From contig CM044320.1 of assembly GCA_024291935.2 (NCBI GenBank), positions 50,224,001 to 50,288,000 on the forward strand: 64,000 nucleotides of DNA, written 5' to 3'. The notes under the pieces were generated by a model. That model was not told the DNA's origin, did not search any database, and saw nothing but the letters and a program-made list of their open reading frames with translations. The position numbers were made by a program, and so were the translations under genes. Source of the stretch: Okapia johnstoni. Taxonomy: Eukaryota; Chordata; Mammalia; Artiodactyla; Giraffidae. Every line of letters begins with the position of its first letter. Within the stretch, counting starts at the first letter, position 1. Of the stretch, positions 1 to 11,620 are shown piece by piece.

Positions 1-555
1 TGCTCTAGGGAAAAATGAGTTCTCAGTATTGGAATCTGAATATTGTGTGCCAAGGAAGTTGCCCATTGATTCAGGTCTTAAATGAAGAGATGAACTAGTG
101 ATATTTAAGATCCCTTCCTACTCCAGGAATCTACTACTTTGATTCCAGGATGCTTCCCTTGATTTTTCAAGCTTTCTTGAGTATGGATGCATCTAGAGAG
201 AATCCCCTAAGACAGAGATTTGACTTCTGATTTTAGCTGTAGAGTATCAGTTAGCTTTCTAAGAAGAATTTTGATTATATAAGAATTCCTTGTTGTGTCC
301 GTATTTCTAAGAATTGAGAGAGTCTGAACCTCTGTATTCCTTCTCTTTCTCTCTAGAAATATTTTTTCTCTGCCCTTGTAACTGCAAGGAACTACTTCTT
401 TCATATCTAAGATTCTCACAAGCCTTAATCCTATTGCTAGAAAGCATCATCCTCTTAGGTAAACGGTACTTAGACTGTTAGTTACATCATCCAAAGTTTT
501 TGCCATCAATTTAATGATAGCCCTTGCTATCTGAGTCAAAGAATTAGGAAACAAT

Positions 556-785
556 TTGTATGTATGCATGCATGCCAAGTCACTTCAGTTGTGTCTGACA
601 CTTTGTGACCCCATGGACTGTAGTCCGTCAGGCTCCTATGTCCATGAAATTCTCCAGGCAAGGATACTGGAGTAAGTTGCCATGCCCTCCTCTGGGGCAT
701 CCTCCCAATCCAGGGATCAAACTCTCATCTCTTATGTCTCCTTCATTAGCGGGTCAGTTCTGTACCACTAACACCACCTAGGAAG
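556..785 (-). mobile_element. Bov-tA-type SINE, antisense
   Basis: Reads as the reverse complement of the family: GTGACCCCATGGACTG and TCCAGGCAAGGATACTGGAG near the left, degraded tRNA-like head at the right ending ACCACCTAGGAAGCC. Preceded by a GTATG/GCATG run. Diverged copy. Confidence 0.88.
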
Positions 786-1209
786 CCAGGAAAACACTTT
801 AATTTTATTTAAATTAATATCAGCCCAAAATGTCAAATAAGTAATTCATCTTTTTTATTAATTCAAGAGAGTGTCAAAGTACAAATTCATTGCTAAAGAT
901 TCAAGATGACTTTTTAGTAAATTTAGAGATGAGCAAATTACAGTTGATGGCTAAACTATAAATATTTCACATATTAAAAATGGCCGGTGCCACTTTGGCT
1001 GATCCCAACAGCTTTTTAAGATTAAACCCAGTGTACACAAAGATGGAGACTGATTATTGGTGTTTTCTTCCATACCAGAGTAACCACGTAAGGAAAAATA
1101 TTCTTTACAGTGATATATCCTCTGAGTCTCATATGATCACTGAGAGTGACCACAAAAAATAGAGCTGTAGATGTGGGTTAGCTGAAGGAGATGAGAAAGT
1201 GTTCCATTC

Positions 1210-1335
1210 ATGGTAGAAATAACTCAAACTTTGGAGTCAGACTGATATTTATGAACTGATACTGTGGAATTTTGGAACAGTTATTTAATCTCTCTGAGTG
1301 TTGATTTATTCATTATAAAATAAAGCCCAATTTAT
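1210..1335 (+). mobile_element. MIR remnant
   Basis: MIR-like order: TTTGGAGTCAGACTGA, then a degenerate TGTGG...TTTTGG segment, then AACAGTTATTTAATCTCTCTGAG and a final ATAAAATAAAG. Old and diverged. Confidence 0.6.
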
Positions 1336-1437
1336 ATATTTTTTTAAAATGACCAGTGCCAGACATATCTCCAGAGCTGATGATAGACTCAAATCACTTA
1401 GACAACCAGGCAACTTTCAATTATCTATTGATATATG

Positions 1438-1649
1438 GGGCTTCCCTGGTAGCTCAGATGGTAAAGAATCTGCCTGCAGTGCAGGAGACCCACGGTTGGA
1501 TCCCTGGGTCGAGAAGATCCCCTGGAGAAAGGAATGGCAACTCACTCCAGTGTTCTTGCCTGGAGAATCCCATGGACAGAGGAGCCCAGTGGGCTATAGT
1601 CTATGGGGTCACAAAGAGTCACACACGACTGAGCAACTAACACACACAC
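1438..1649 (+). mobile_element. Bov-tA SINE, full length
   Basis: Begins GGCTTCCCTGGTAGCTCAGA (tRNA-like head with pol III A-box), has the B-box region around GGTTGGATCCCTGG, and ends in a short ACACAC tail. It is flanked by an 11-bp TSD, ATTGATATATG (1427-1437) and ATTGATATGTG (1650-1660), with one mismatch. Out-of-frame ORFs here are SINE artefacts. Confidence 0.93.
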
Positions 1650-1660
1650 ATTGATATGTG

Positions 1661-1746
1661 AGCCCAGTGAAAGTCGCTCAGTCCTGTCTGACTCTCTGCC
1701 ACCCCATGGACTATACAGTCCATGGAATTCTCCAGGCCAGCATACT
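1661..1746 (-). mobile_element. Bov-tA SINE fragment, antisense, truncated
   Basis: Starts immediately after the TSD of the preceding + strand SINE. It contains GTGAAAGTCGCTCAGTCCTG and CATGGAATTCTCCAGGCCAG, then stops at about 1746, lacking the tRNA-like head. Confidence 0.82.
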
Positions 1747-2458
1747 TTTATTATTGTAACTAGGTTTTAATATCACTGTAGTTTTAGCATGCTTTGGGTT
1801 ATATGTGTTTTATTGATTAGATAACTGACAGTAAGCAAATCTAAATTAAATCAGTTTGTTTTCAAACTGATAAGTGACGCTGGAAAAGCCATTGAATAGA
1901 GGGGAGTTGGAACAATTCTTAGATGAAATTGTCTTCTTTCAAGACACTGTAATAATTAGCACGCATGGTACATCACTGAAAAACAATGTCATATTTACTC
2001 TTCATTCAGTCCCTGCCTAAAACTGTATACCACAACCCCATTGACCACTGAAGACTATTTTCAAGGGGAATCAGAAAAACTTACTTTAACCAAGCCTTCT
2101 TGACATTAATAGCTAAATGAAATGGTAGGACTCCCGTTGCTTTATTGAATGGCAAATGGATACATTCTTTTGTAAAATACACATGGTCTTGGGAAGAGAG
2201 TATAGAAAGCACATTTTAGAAAGTAACTTTATATTTTTAACACCTAAAAGAAATTTACTATTTAAATAACAATGCTGTGGCAAAAGTCCCTTGTAAATGA
2301 AACAGCTCTTGTATCATGCAACTAATCAGCATCTTTTTTGTTCTAAAACATCTGATTTTCACATATGAAATCTCTTCACAGTGGAATAAATCTGCATTGT
2401 TGTCCCACTGGAAAGACAATCTCTGCATTGATAAATACCACGTTACTCTTGTTTGTAT

Positions 2459-2668
2459 GGGCTTCTCTGGTGACTCAGTGGTAAAGAAATTGCCTGCCAA
2501 TGCAGGAGACATGGATTCAATCCCTGGGTCAGGAAGATCCCCTAGAGAAGGAAATGGCAACCTACTCCAGTATTCTTGCCTGAGAAATCCCATGGACAGG
2601 AGAACTGGAGGGCTACAGTCCATAGGGTCACAAAAGAATCGGACACGACTTAGCGACTAAACAACAGT
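2459..2668 (+). mobile_element. Bov-tA SINE
   Basis: GGGCTTCTCTGGTGACTCAG head, GATTCAATCCCTGGGTCAGG B-box region, body with CTACTCCAGTATTCTTGCCT, and 3' end GACACGACTTAGCGACTAAA with a short ACAACA tail. Confidence 0.9.
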
Positions 2669-3289
2669 TTCTTTTTATAGAGACTGACACAGAATTAAAA
2701 ACTAATGATGTCCCTCACCCCTATTCTCTGTGAATCTGCTAGGAAAAGCTTTCATTGAACATGGTTCACCTAGCCAAAATTGTTTGGCCTGTCTGATACA
2801 GCGTTCCCACTCCACTTGAACAAATGTTGCTCTTTCCCCCTCTTAAATGCAATTGTTTACTTTCTCTGACCTAATTTCATTTGACCCTAGTCTCTCCAAC
2901 GCCTTACTGTTGGTGTATATCTTTGTGTATGTGTACAGGTCTTAGGTGTTATACAAGTGTTATTTAACAATTGTTTTCATGAATTTGGTGTTTCTTTTTG
3001 ACTATGATGGCTATGTTTTATTTTTGTGCTTTTTTTCTGCCATGAGTTTACCTTTTCTTTACCTGATTTTGAATTCTATCAGCAAAGTCCACTCCAACAA
3101 AGTCTATTTTGTTCACTCAGCTTCTAACTTATATACTCAATATTTTTGAATGAACAAATGAATAAGTAAATATATAATGTACATTTAATACTCAAGTATA
3201 TTTTTAAAAATAAATGATAAAATCCTTTTTATCATAGGGTTTCCCATGACTCCATTTCCATAATTCTAAAATAGTACACTAAATGCACT

Positions 3290-3495
3290 ACTTCACTGAT
3301 GGCTCAGACGGTAAAGAATCCACCTGCAATGTGGGAGGCCTGGATTTGATCCCTAGGTTGGGAAGATCCCCTGGAGGAGGGCATGGCAACCCACTCCAGT
3401 ATTCTTGCCTGGAGAATCCCCAGGGACAGAGGAGCGTGGACGGCTACAGTCCATGGGGTCACAAAGGATCAGACATGACTGAGAAAATAAGCAAA
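3290..3495 (+). mobile_element. Bov-tA SINE
   Basis: Head degraded at CTTCACTGATGGCTCAGACG; body CCACTCCAGTATTCTTGCCT; 3' end CAGACATGACTGAGAAAATA. Moderately diverged. Confidence 0.88.
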
Positions 3496-4768
3496 CTAAG
3501 CATTGCACAAATGCATTGCAATTCATAGCTCCTATTCAATATCCCTTTGTTTTCTTATTGTGTGAGTGAAAAGTCTACTGATACCCTAAGAATAGAACTC
3601 AGCTTTTCACAAATGCTTTTATCTGGTCACCAAGTAGTACTTACTATTTTCACTTTTCCCCCAGTCTTTATATCTGTATCAAAATCACATCTAAACTATG
3701 CAACCAAACTATACATCAACGCTTTCACATTTGTGTACCAAATCAGACCAAGACTCATCCATAGAGAGAATAAGCAAAACTGAAGCTATGTTTTACCTTG
3801 TATCTCCCACTTGCATCTACTGAGTTTTCAACACAATGTCTTACTTGCTAAAATTCTTCAGAATGTCTCCTTTTAATGGAATTGATTTCTAAAATATGTA
3901 AACAAAGCAAGATTATATTGCAGCCAAAATGTAGATGCTCCAGGGAGTTTATTTTAATAGGCTTTTACCTATGTTTCTGGTTTGAGGATTTTTTTCATTT
4001 GCACGTCTGAACTTCTGTGATGTTCTAATCTCAGTAGATGTTCAATAAGTGGGAGAAAACAAAAGGCCCAAGTAATGTGTCATCCACATTCCATTTAGTG
4101 TTGGAATGATAGTTTACCTGTAATTACCTATAATTCATGTCTTTCTAAAGTGGTAATGAACTACATTTATCATATTTCGTAACCACTCATTAATTAGATG
4201 GATCTGTAAGTCTGTATGAAATCTGTTGTACATCTTATGGGAATCCTTTCCTCAGCCTAAATTCTTTTGGGATTTTAATATTCTTGATTAGGTTTTCAAT
4301 TTTACTCTTTTTAATATAGATTTTTTTTCCCTCCTTGTAAATTAACTAAGACATTTTTATTTTCCTAAAGCATAGTAATTATCTGACAGTTGCATAGTTT
4401 CCATCATCTGTTAGGCTGAACCATTCACATCAGACTTTTAACATTCAATGTGACTTGCCCCAGAATTGATTTTATTACAGCCATCAATACTGCCCACAAA
4501 GGCAAACTGGATAAACTGTGATTTGCCCACCAAGGATAGGAACAGCAGTAGGTTCAGATTGTTCATTGTCCCTTTCTAGGAGAGACAAGAAATCAATAAA
4601 ACAAGTGCTCATCACTAAATTTGTACACCCAGAATATGGCAACAGTTAATATCAAAAAGAAAATACAATATGCTTAGTAAAAAAGGGAGGAAAGGAGATT
4701 TTTAAAAAGCATTTATTGAAAAACTTGTTTTATTAGTTGATTATTTTCCCTGAATACAGGCATGCGTA

Positions 4769-4839
4769 TTTAGTATTATATGTTTAGTATATTTAGTAAT
4801 TTAGTATACTAAATTTAGTATAATTTAGTAATTTTAGTA
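4769..4839. repeat. Irregular TTTAGTA tandem repeat
   Basis: Seven copies of TTTAGTA separated by short AT-rich spacers, with one palindromic join (TTTAGTATACTAAA). Purely AT-rich local expansion; no known family assigned. Confidence 0.8.
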
Positions 4840-5309
4840 TATTTAAAACTTAAAATTGTTGGAAAATTGGGTAATTGTTTACTCTGAAAGATAACCTAAA
4901 GTTAATTTTATACAGTTAACAGCAGAACCACAATCAAACAAATATTTTATTCTAAAGTAATAGGATATAAGTTTAGAACCAAGAAAAATTAAAAAGTAAT
5001 TATAGTTTTCCTTTTGTTACAGTTTGAAAACGAGTAATGTTATTTTTAGAAAGATTTGCTATGAAAATCATGCCATTATTTCTTATGATATTGACATTTT
5101 TATCTTTTATACTAACCCATAAGCTCTCCTTCCCACCCTTCAGAAGTTGCAAACATGAGAGAGAATAAATGGCCTATAGTCAAAATTGCAAAAGAACTTA
5201 AAGGTCAGCCATAGCCTTGTACTTCACAGAGGCAAAAATTTCCTACTTACAGCTTGTTTAAAAAACAAAAATGTCTATAAATATATAAAGTGAGCAACTT
5301 TAGTATCAT

Positions 5310-5519
5310 TGCCCTGACTCAGTGGTAAAGAATATACCTGCTAATCCAGGAGACTCAGGAGATGCAGGTTTGAGTCCTGGGTTGTAATGATCCCCTGAAG
5401 AAGGGAATGGCAACCCACTCTAGTATTCTTGTCTGTAGAATACCATGGACAGAGGAGCCTGGTGGGCCACAGTCCATGGGGTCACAAAGAGTTGGACACA
5501 ACAGAGCACCGGAGCACAC
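5310..5519 (+). mobile_element. Bov-tA SINE
   Basis: Starts in the head at CCCTGACTCAGTGGTAAAGA, includes GTTTGAGTCCTGGGTTG (B-box region) and ends at GACACAACAGAGCACC. The 5' GGCTT is lost. Confidence 0.88.
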
Positions 5520-5644
5520 CCTGGATACTAAAAGCCTAGAAAATGGGGTTGCAAAGGATATAGAAACCATTCTTAATTTTTAATATTAGTATTTTCTAAC
5601 CTTGAAGTAGAAACCTAAAGATAAAATATATATGTTATTAATAC

Positions 5645-6080
5645 TATAGTGACTAAGTATACAAGCTATGACTAGACAGACAGGGTTAAGTTAAAATCCT
5701 ATTCTCTTACTTGTGTAATCTAGGTGAAACTATTCATCCTGAGTCTGTATGATAAAATGGAGAAATAAGTATCTCCACCTCATAGCGAAGTGAAAGTCGC
5801 TCAGTCATGTCCGACTCTTTGTGACCCTATGGACTGTACAGTTTATGGAATTCTCCAGGCCAGAATACTGGAGTGAGTAGCCTTTCCCTTCTCCAGGGAT
5901 CTTCCCAACCCAGGGATTGAACCCAGGTCTCCCACATTGCAGGTGGATTCTTTACCATCTGAGTCACAAGGGAAGCCCACCTCATAAGATTAATGCAGAG
6001 ATAAAATGAAAGCAGGCATGCTGCCCACTGCCTGGTACATAAGAAACATTCAATAAATGTTAATTGCTATAATTATTCAA
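5645..6080 (+). mobile_element. MIR split by a SINE
   Basis: The left part (5645-5784) resembles the MIR body; the right part (5977-6080) carries the 3' end CTGCCTGGTACATAAG...CAATAAATGTTAATTGCT. The two halves join across a 10-bp TSD that brackets the antisense SINE at 5785-5976. Confidence 0.72.
5785..5976 (-). mobile_element. Bov-tA SINE, antisense, inserted in a MIR
   Basis: Full antisense order, from GTGAAAGTCGCTCAGTCATG to GAGTCACAAGGGAAGC. Perfect 10-bp TSD CCACCTCATA at 5775-5784 and 5977-5986. Confidence 0.93.
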
Positions 6081-6248
6081 ACCATAAATTATGAATTGTT
6101 ATACAAACATCTTACTAGCTCTCATCCTGACTTTAACTCTAGAACATCTGAAAGGTGCAAGCAAAAGTATAATGGGAAGAGGAAGGCTTGCCTACAAGAG
6201 CCAAAGGTCTTTATGCAAGGAGTTCCTTTTTAGTACTTTGGTGACACA

Positions 6249-6249
<1 letters not shown>

Positions 6250-6326
<77 letters not shown>
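6250..6326. repeat. Compound (CT)n(CA)n microsatellite
   Basis: About 22 CT units followed directly by about 15 CA units. Overlapping ORFs encoding Ser-Leu and Thr-His repeats are artefacts. A likely length-polymorphic marker. Confidence 0.97.
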
Positions 6327-6327
<1 letters not shown>

Positions 6328-6822
6328 TACATGTTAAAGTAACCTAGGATCATTAAAATGTGGGTTAATAAATTTTTAAAAGCAGAGTCTCTAAGCCACA
6401 GAGAAACTTGGTAAAAAATCTGGGGATTTAGATTGATCATGGAGAGTTATATTTAAACATGATTACCATGTTGCCAGTGGGAAGTGCTTCTTAGAATAAT
6501 CAGATTTGAGAAGGCTAATAATAGAACACTAGATCTGTAGTTGCCTCTGAGTCACTTGGCTGAGGAAGGGGAAAGCTAAGCCCACCATGAGGCATAAATA
6601 TTGAATGAAGGCCACTTAAGAACCACAATGAAAAGGAACCAGTGAAGAGAAGCTCACTTTTTTTTTCATGATTTCCACTCTTTTCTATTGTAGTTTTCTC
6701 CATAAACTATTAAAATTATAAAATCTGTAGCTTCTTGAAGGGATGAGGGCTTTGTTTTATTTATTTATTATCCCCATAGCTTAGCTTAGTTCCTAGCACA
6801 TTAGTGCTCAGTATGAGTTTAG

Positions 6823-6958
6823 TTGGAGAAGGAAATGGGAACCCACTCCAGTATTCTCGCCTGAAGAATCCCATGGACAGAGGAGCCTGGTGGGCTACAG
6901 TCCATGGGATCACAAAAAGTCGGACACAACTGAAGCGACTGAGCAGCATAGCAGCAGC
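6823..6958 (+). mobile_element. Bov-tA SINE, 5'-truncated
   Basis: Begins at TTGGAGAAGGAAATGG, so the tRNA-like head is missing, and ends AGCAGCATAGCAGCAGC. Perfect 10-bp TSD ATGAGTTTAG at 6813-6822 and 6959-6968 shows it inserted already truncated. Confidence 0.9.
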
Positions 6959-7094
6959 ATGAGTTTAGCAGGTTAAATAAATGAAGGTTCTGAGTGAGAG
7001 AAATAGAACAATGAGGAAAATTCTGTTTGTACCCCTACAAGAGATATTGAGATGGTTTTAGGTTTTGTATCTGTGTTGTATGAGTTTCTTTTTT

Positions 7095-7350
7095 ATGTTT
7101 TAACTTTTTAGAGGTATAGTCAAATAACAATGTTGTGATACTTTCAGGTAAACATCAAAGAGACATATATATACATGTATCCATTTTCCTCCAAACTCCC
7201 CTCCCCTCCTCCAAACACATAAACATTGAGCAAAGCTCCATGTGCTTATACAGTAGGTCCTTGTTGGTTACCCTTTATAAATATAGCAGTGTGTACATGT
7301 CCAGCCCAAACTCCCCCACTCTTCGCCCCGGCAACCATAAGTTTGTTCTG
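7095..7350 (-). mobile_element. L1 3' end fragment, antisense
   Basis: Contains CAATGTTGTGATACTTTCAG and TACAGTAGGTCCTTGTTGGT, hallmarks of the mammalian L1 3' UTR read in reverse. The same segment recurs in the L1 at 21095. Confidence 0.82.
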
Positions 7351-7619
7351 TATGAGCTTCTTAAGGATAGAATTCTGTTCATACATTCAAAACATGGATC
7401 TGGCTCAATAAATTGACTTTGTTGTTGTTTGTTACTTTAAACAATCAAGCACATAAATAATATACTTTTAATTGTTGCCTCTGTTGTATCAAAACTCTAG
7501 CTTCTTTTGTTTTAAATCAAATATTATTTTGGAAATGCCTTATTATTTCATAATAAGTTAATAAGTTTGTGTTAACTAGCACTATGATATTTCCATTTTA
7601 GTGGAATATTTACTTATCA

Positions 7620-7900
7620 AATAGTCAATAATTCATCTGACAAATATTTAGTGTCTGCTTGTCAAAGGCATATTTCAACTTTAGGTATATAAGACAAGCA
7701 AGGTTTCTATTCTTATAAGTTGGATAGTCAGATGAGAAGTAACCAAAACAAATGAACAAGATTAATTTCAGACAGTGAAATGCTGTGAAGTCAGTAAAAG
7801 AGAATGTTTTGATATAAAGCAATGAGGGATGTGAATTTAAACTGAAAGTTATCTCTGAGGATATTACTTCTGAGCTGAAATCTGAATGGTGCAAAGCATC
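7620..7900. repeat. Ancient unassigned interspersed repeat remnant
   Basis: The run from ATTTAGTGTCTGCTTG through AGTGAAATGCTGTGAAGTCA to TCTGAGCTGAAATCTGAATG resembles a common old mammalian repeat also hinted at in 19600-19900 and 31060-31400. I cannot name the family with confidence. Confidence 0.4.
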
Positions 7901-7970
7901 CAGTCATAGAGAAATCTATGTCAGGAGAAAAAGGATCCAGTCACAGAGAAATCTATGTCAGGAGAAAACC
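7898..7970. repeat. 37-bp tandem duplication
   Basis: ATCCAGTCATAGAGAAATCT... (7898-7934) is followed directly by a near-identical copy starting ATCCAGTCACAGAG (7935-7970). The units differ by a T/C change and their final bases. Confidence 0.88.
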
Positions 7971-8004
7971 AAAAACTGTAAAGGTCTCAAAGTGATAATA
8001 AACT

Positions 8005-8835
8005 TTTAATTTTCAAAGACCAGAAAGATGCTACCCTAATCAAAATCCCAAGAGGACTTTTTAGAGACACTGCCAGGCAGACCTTCAAATTCATGTGTAA
8101 ATGTGAAGAATGCAAAGTAGTACAAAACAACTTTGGAAAAAGTTAAGTTTGCAAGACTTACACTAACAAACTTCAAGACTTATTATAAAGTCACAGTCTG
8201 TAACACTTGTATTAGTTTAAAGACAAATGAATATATCAATGGAACAGAATATAGAGTCCAGAAATAGATCCACATTTATATTACCAACTGGTTTTTATCA
8301 AAGGTGCAATTCAGTGAAGAAAGGAAGGCCTTTTCAACAAATACTCCTGGTAAAATTGAATATCATTTTAAAAAGAGATTAATATCTCGTCATATAAAAA
8401 TTAATCAAATGGATTATAAACATAAAGCCTAAAACTTTAAAATTTCTAAAAGAAAACATAGAAGAAAATTTTTGTGACCTTGGGTTAGACAAAGAAGTAT
8501 CTGAAAATTACACTAAAAGTATAATTCATGAAAGAATTGATGAAAAATTGATAAATCTGGGCTTGATCACAATTAAGAATTTCTGCCTTCAAAAACACAT
8601 TTATAAGAGAATAGGAAAGCCATAAATTGGGAAAATGTATTTCCAAATACTATATATGATAAAGGACTTAACCCTGAATATATCAAGAACTTTCAAATCA
8701 AATGATGAGGAAACAGTTCAATTTAAAACAAGATGAGCAAAAGATTTCAACAAACCCCTCTCTATAGCAGAAACACAGACAGCAAATAAACATATAAAAA
8801 TACTCAACATTCTTAGTCATTCAGTTTTTAACCTG
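8005..8835 (+). mobile_element. L1 ORF2 3' part, decayed
   Basis: Follows the L1 ORF2 order: AATGGAACAGAATATAGAGT, GATCCACATTTATATTACCA, AAGGCCTTTTCAACAAATAC, AATGGATTATAAACATAAAG and AGCAAATAAACATATAAAAA. Many frameshifts and stops; an old inactive copy. Confidence 0.82.
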
Positions 8836-10100
8836 AAAACCACTGACTGAAATCAAGGCTGGGTTTCATGAGTGAAGGACCCTGCAAGATCATGGCAAAT
8901 GCTATCATAATGATTCTCTCTGTCCTTCTCTGAAGGGATCTACACTCATCTGCTTGAGGAACCATGTACTGGGGAAAGGAGACCACTCAAATGTTCAAGA
9001 ACTGTGTATTGAGATAAGTACCCGGCTCATGGTCAGCTAAGTGTATGGACTCAATCAGTGGTCATTTATATATATATTTATTTATATATAATTTGAATCC
9101 AGTTCTGGGAAGTGGAGGGAGAGAAGAGGGATAGGAACCTGAAAAAGAATCTGCTTGAGCCTGGTGCTGGGGTCAGAGAATCCCCCTGAGATGCCTCACA
9201 GACTGCTTATGCGGTGAGCTCTAGTGTTACTCTGGCATTTATCTCTTCTGCATGAAAACTATCTCACCTAGTGATTCTTGCTGTGAAGGACAGGCCCCAA
9301 AGGAACCCAGAACTTATCCAGAATTACTTGGGAAGATTCTGACCAGGGAAAAACAGAAAATTCATTCATATATAAATTCATTCATTCATTTAGTTTTTCC
9401 ATGTATTCTTCCAGTAAGCATTTGGTGGTTTACGTTGAAAGCACAGAAATGAAATGCAAGCAAGAGATTGTAACTGAGTATTATTTCAGCTACCCCTGAT
9501 TTATTCAGTAAACACTTTCTTCCCTCATCCTAGGTAAAGCTGCTTTTTTATTTCAGAGCTAAAAAAGAACCACATTAGCATCAAAGAAAACATAGATTTT
9601 CTTCAAAGACAGATGATCTTGAATCACTACAAGGTGTCTAGCTACAACAATAGGTTTTAACAGCTGCAGTGAAAGGTCTACTTAACCCAGCTATTTATAT
9701 ACAGATAGTTCTTCCAGAGCACTGAGTAAATCCTCTGAAATGAAATTATTTGGTGAGAAGTTAAATGTTGAAATAATGGTACACTAATGCCAGCTGATAA
9801 AGAACCCATTAGCACCCCTCATCCCTCAGACCCAACCCACCCCCTTTCTAGTCATCACTCCCTCCTTTAGCCCTAAGTCCACTAATAAAATTGAGGAAGA
9901 AAGGGAGGAGCAAAGACAAGTACTTAATAATAGTGATCTCTGGGATTAGAATATTTATAACTAATAATGAGGATCTTGCTTCCATAGTCAACATTGCTGA
10001 ACTACAGGATTCATATATGAGAATCTTACTATAGGGCCAAAAATTGGAGGGAAGTGTGAGAAATCTGGCATTTAACCAGAATTTCACCACAGGTCAAGAA
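8836..10100. other. Intronic segment with no assigned repeat
   Basis: Holds a TA-rich run at 9065-9090 and ATTC repeats near 9378-9390. The 8870-9060 part vaguely resembles old retroviral internal sequence but could not be assigned. No coding signal. Confidence 0.5.
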
Positions 10101-10245
10101 TAAACATTTATTGGGGATATTCTGAGCTTTGTGTTTGCTTTCCCATGCTACCTCTTTTCAGCCTTTAGCAATCCTATGACCTGGAAATTATCTACATTTT
10201 TCATTTGTAGAAACTGAATCTTGAAGAAATAAGACAATAATGGAA
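10100..10245 (-). mobile_element. Possible MIR remnant, antisense
   Basis: ATAAACATTTATTGGGGA at the left and TTCATTTGTAGAAACTGAAT at the right match the order of a reverse MIR. Weak. Confidence 0.4.
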
Positions 10246-10419
10246 ACTTGGATTCAAAACATTATGGTTCTCCTCCTGCCTTACCAACTGCTCCTTCTCA
10301 TTCCCTCTTCCGGGTTCTTTGACTCCCGAAACACCAGAGTGCCCTGGGCTTAGTTCTTGATTGCCTTTTCTCTTTCTCGATCTCAATCAGCCTCAACAGT
10401 TAATGAACTATGATACATG

Positions 10420-11620
10420 CTGAGGACTTGAAGCTTTGTATCTCTATTTCTATCTGCTTTTTGTATTCAACTGCTTCCCTGACATCTCCACTTGAATGTC
10501 TAATAGGCATCTTGAATTTTTACATGTCCAGAACTAAACTCCTAATTCTCACAGTCCTGAAACCTGTTCTTCCTATAGTTTTCCCACCTTTGATAACAAT
10601 TCCATCCTTTTACGGGGCTTCCCAGGTGGCTCACTGGTAAAGAATTCGCCTGCGAATGCAGGAGATACAGGAGGCATGGGTTTGATCCCTGGGTCTGCAA
10701 GATCCCCTGGAGAAGGAAATGGCAACCCACCCCAGTATTCTTGCCTGGAAAATCCCATGGAGAGAGGAGCCATCTTTTTAAACTGCTCATAACATCCTTG
10801 GAACCTCTTTTCCTTTCATCTTTCGCATCTAATAAATATACCAGCAAATCTTGTTATTTCCACCCTCATAATAGCAATATAACAGAATCTAACCACATCT
10901 CACAAGCTGTATAGCTAAAATCCTAGAGGAAGCCACAGTCTTCTCCCACCTGGGTTATTGTAATAGTCTTTCAACTGGCCCTCTGATTCCACCTTGTCTT
11001 TCCTACAGTCTATTCTCAACAGAGCAGCCAGAGTGATGCTTTGAAAACACATGTCACTTCTCTCCCCAGAACTCTGCAAGGTTTTTAATCTCATGAATCA
11101 ATGAAAACCAAAGTCCTTACTAAACAAGGCAAGATTTACATGAACTGGCCCTTCTACCTTGCTGTCCTCATCTCTTACCTCTCTCTCCTTTGCTGGCTTT
11201 GCTCCAGTCACACTAGCCTGCTGTTTCTTGAACATACCAAGGATATTTGTGCCTCAGGGGCTTTGCACCTACTATTTTCTCTGCTTAGAATGCTCTTCCC
11301 CACAGGGAACTATATGTAGGAATTGAGCTATATTCCCTCACTTCCTACAGTTCTCCACTCAAAGATTACCAAAGATGGTTTCCCTGAACATCACGAAGTA
11401 GCAGCTTTCTCGCCACACGACACCTGCATCCACCTTCTGGTCTTTATTTTTCTGTATTGCATGTGTTGTTATTAGACATACTGTACATTTGACTTATTTT
11501 CTCTCTATCTCTTACCACTAAGCATACGTTCCATGGGAACACGGACTTTGTTTTGTTCTTTCTGAATACCTAGCACCTACAACAGTATCTGTCATATATT
11601 ACTTTTGAATGAAACCATTA
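10420..11620 (+). mobile_element. L2 LINE 3' end, split by a SINE
   Basis: Two blocks, 10420-10613 and 10769-11620, in L2 sense order: CTCCCACCTGGGTTATTGTA, CAGAGCAGCCAGAGTGATGC, CTCAGGGGCTTTGCACCTAC, then GGACTTTGTTTTGTTC near the 3' end. The ORF at 11101-11319 is inside it and is decayed LINE sequence. Confidence 0.8.
10614..10768 (+). mobile_element. Bov-tA SINE, 3'-truncated, inside L2
   Basis: GGGGCTTCCCAGGTGGCTCA head to GAGAGAGGAG, where it stops before the usual 3' third. It is bracketed by imperfect repeats CCATCCTTTTAC and CCATCTTTTTAA. Confidence 0.88.

Noticed and set aside
1438..1510. tRNA genes suggested by A-box/B-box-like sequence in SINE heads
   Set aside because: These are tRNA-derived SINE 5' parts; no complete cloverleaf with an acceptor stem is seen.
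1349..1654. ORFs of about 60-120 codons with phrases such as LPAVQETHGWIPGSRRSPGE, repeated throughout
   Set aside because: They are translations of Bov-tA/BOV-A2 SINEs in various frames, not genes.
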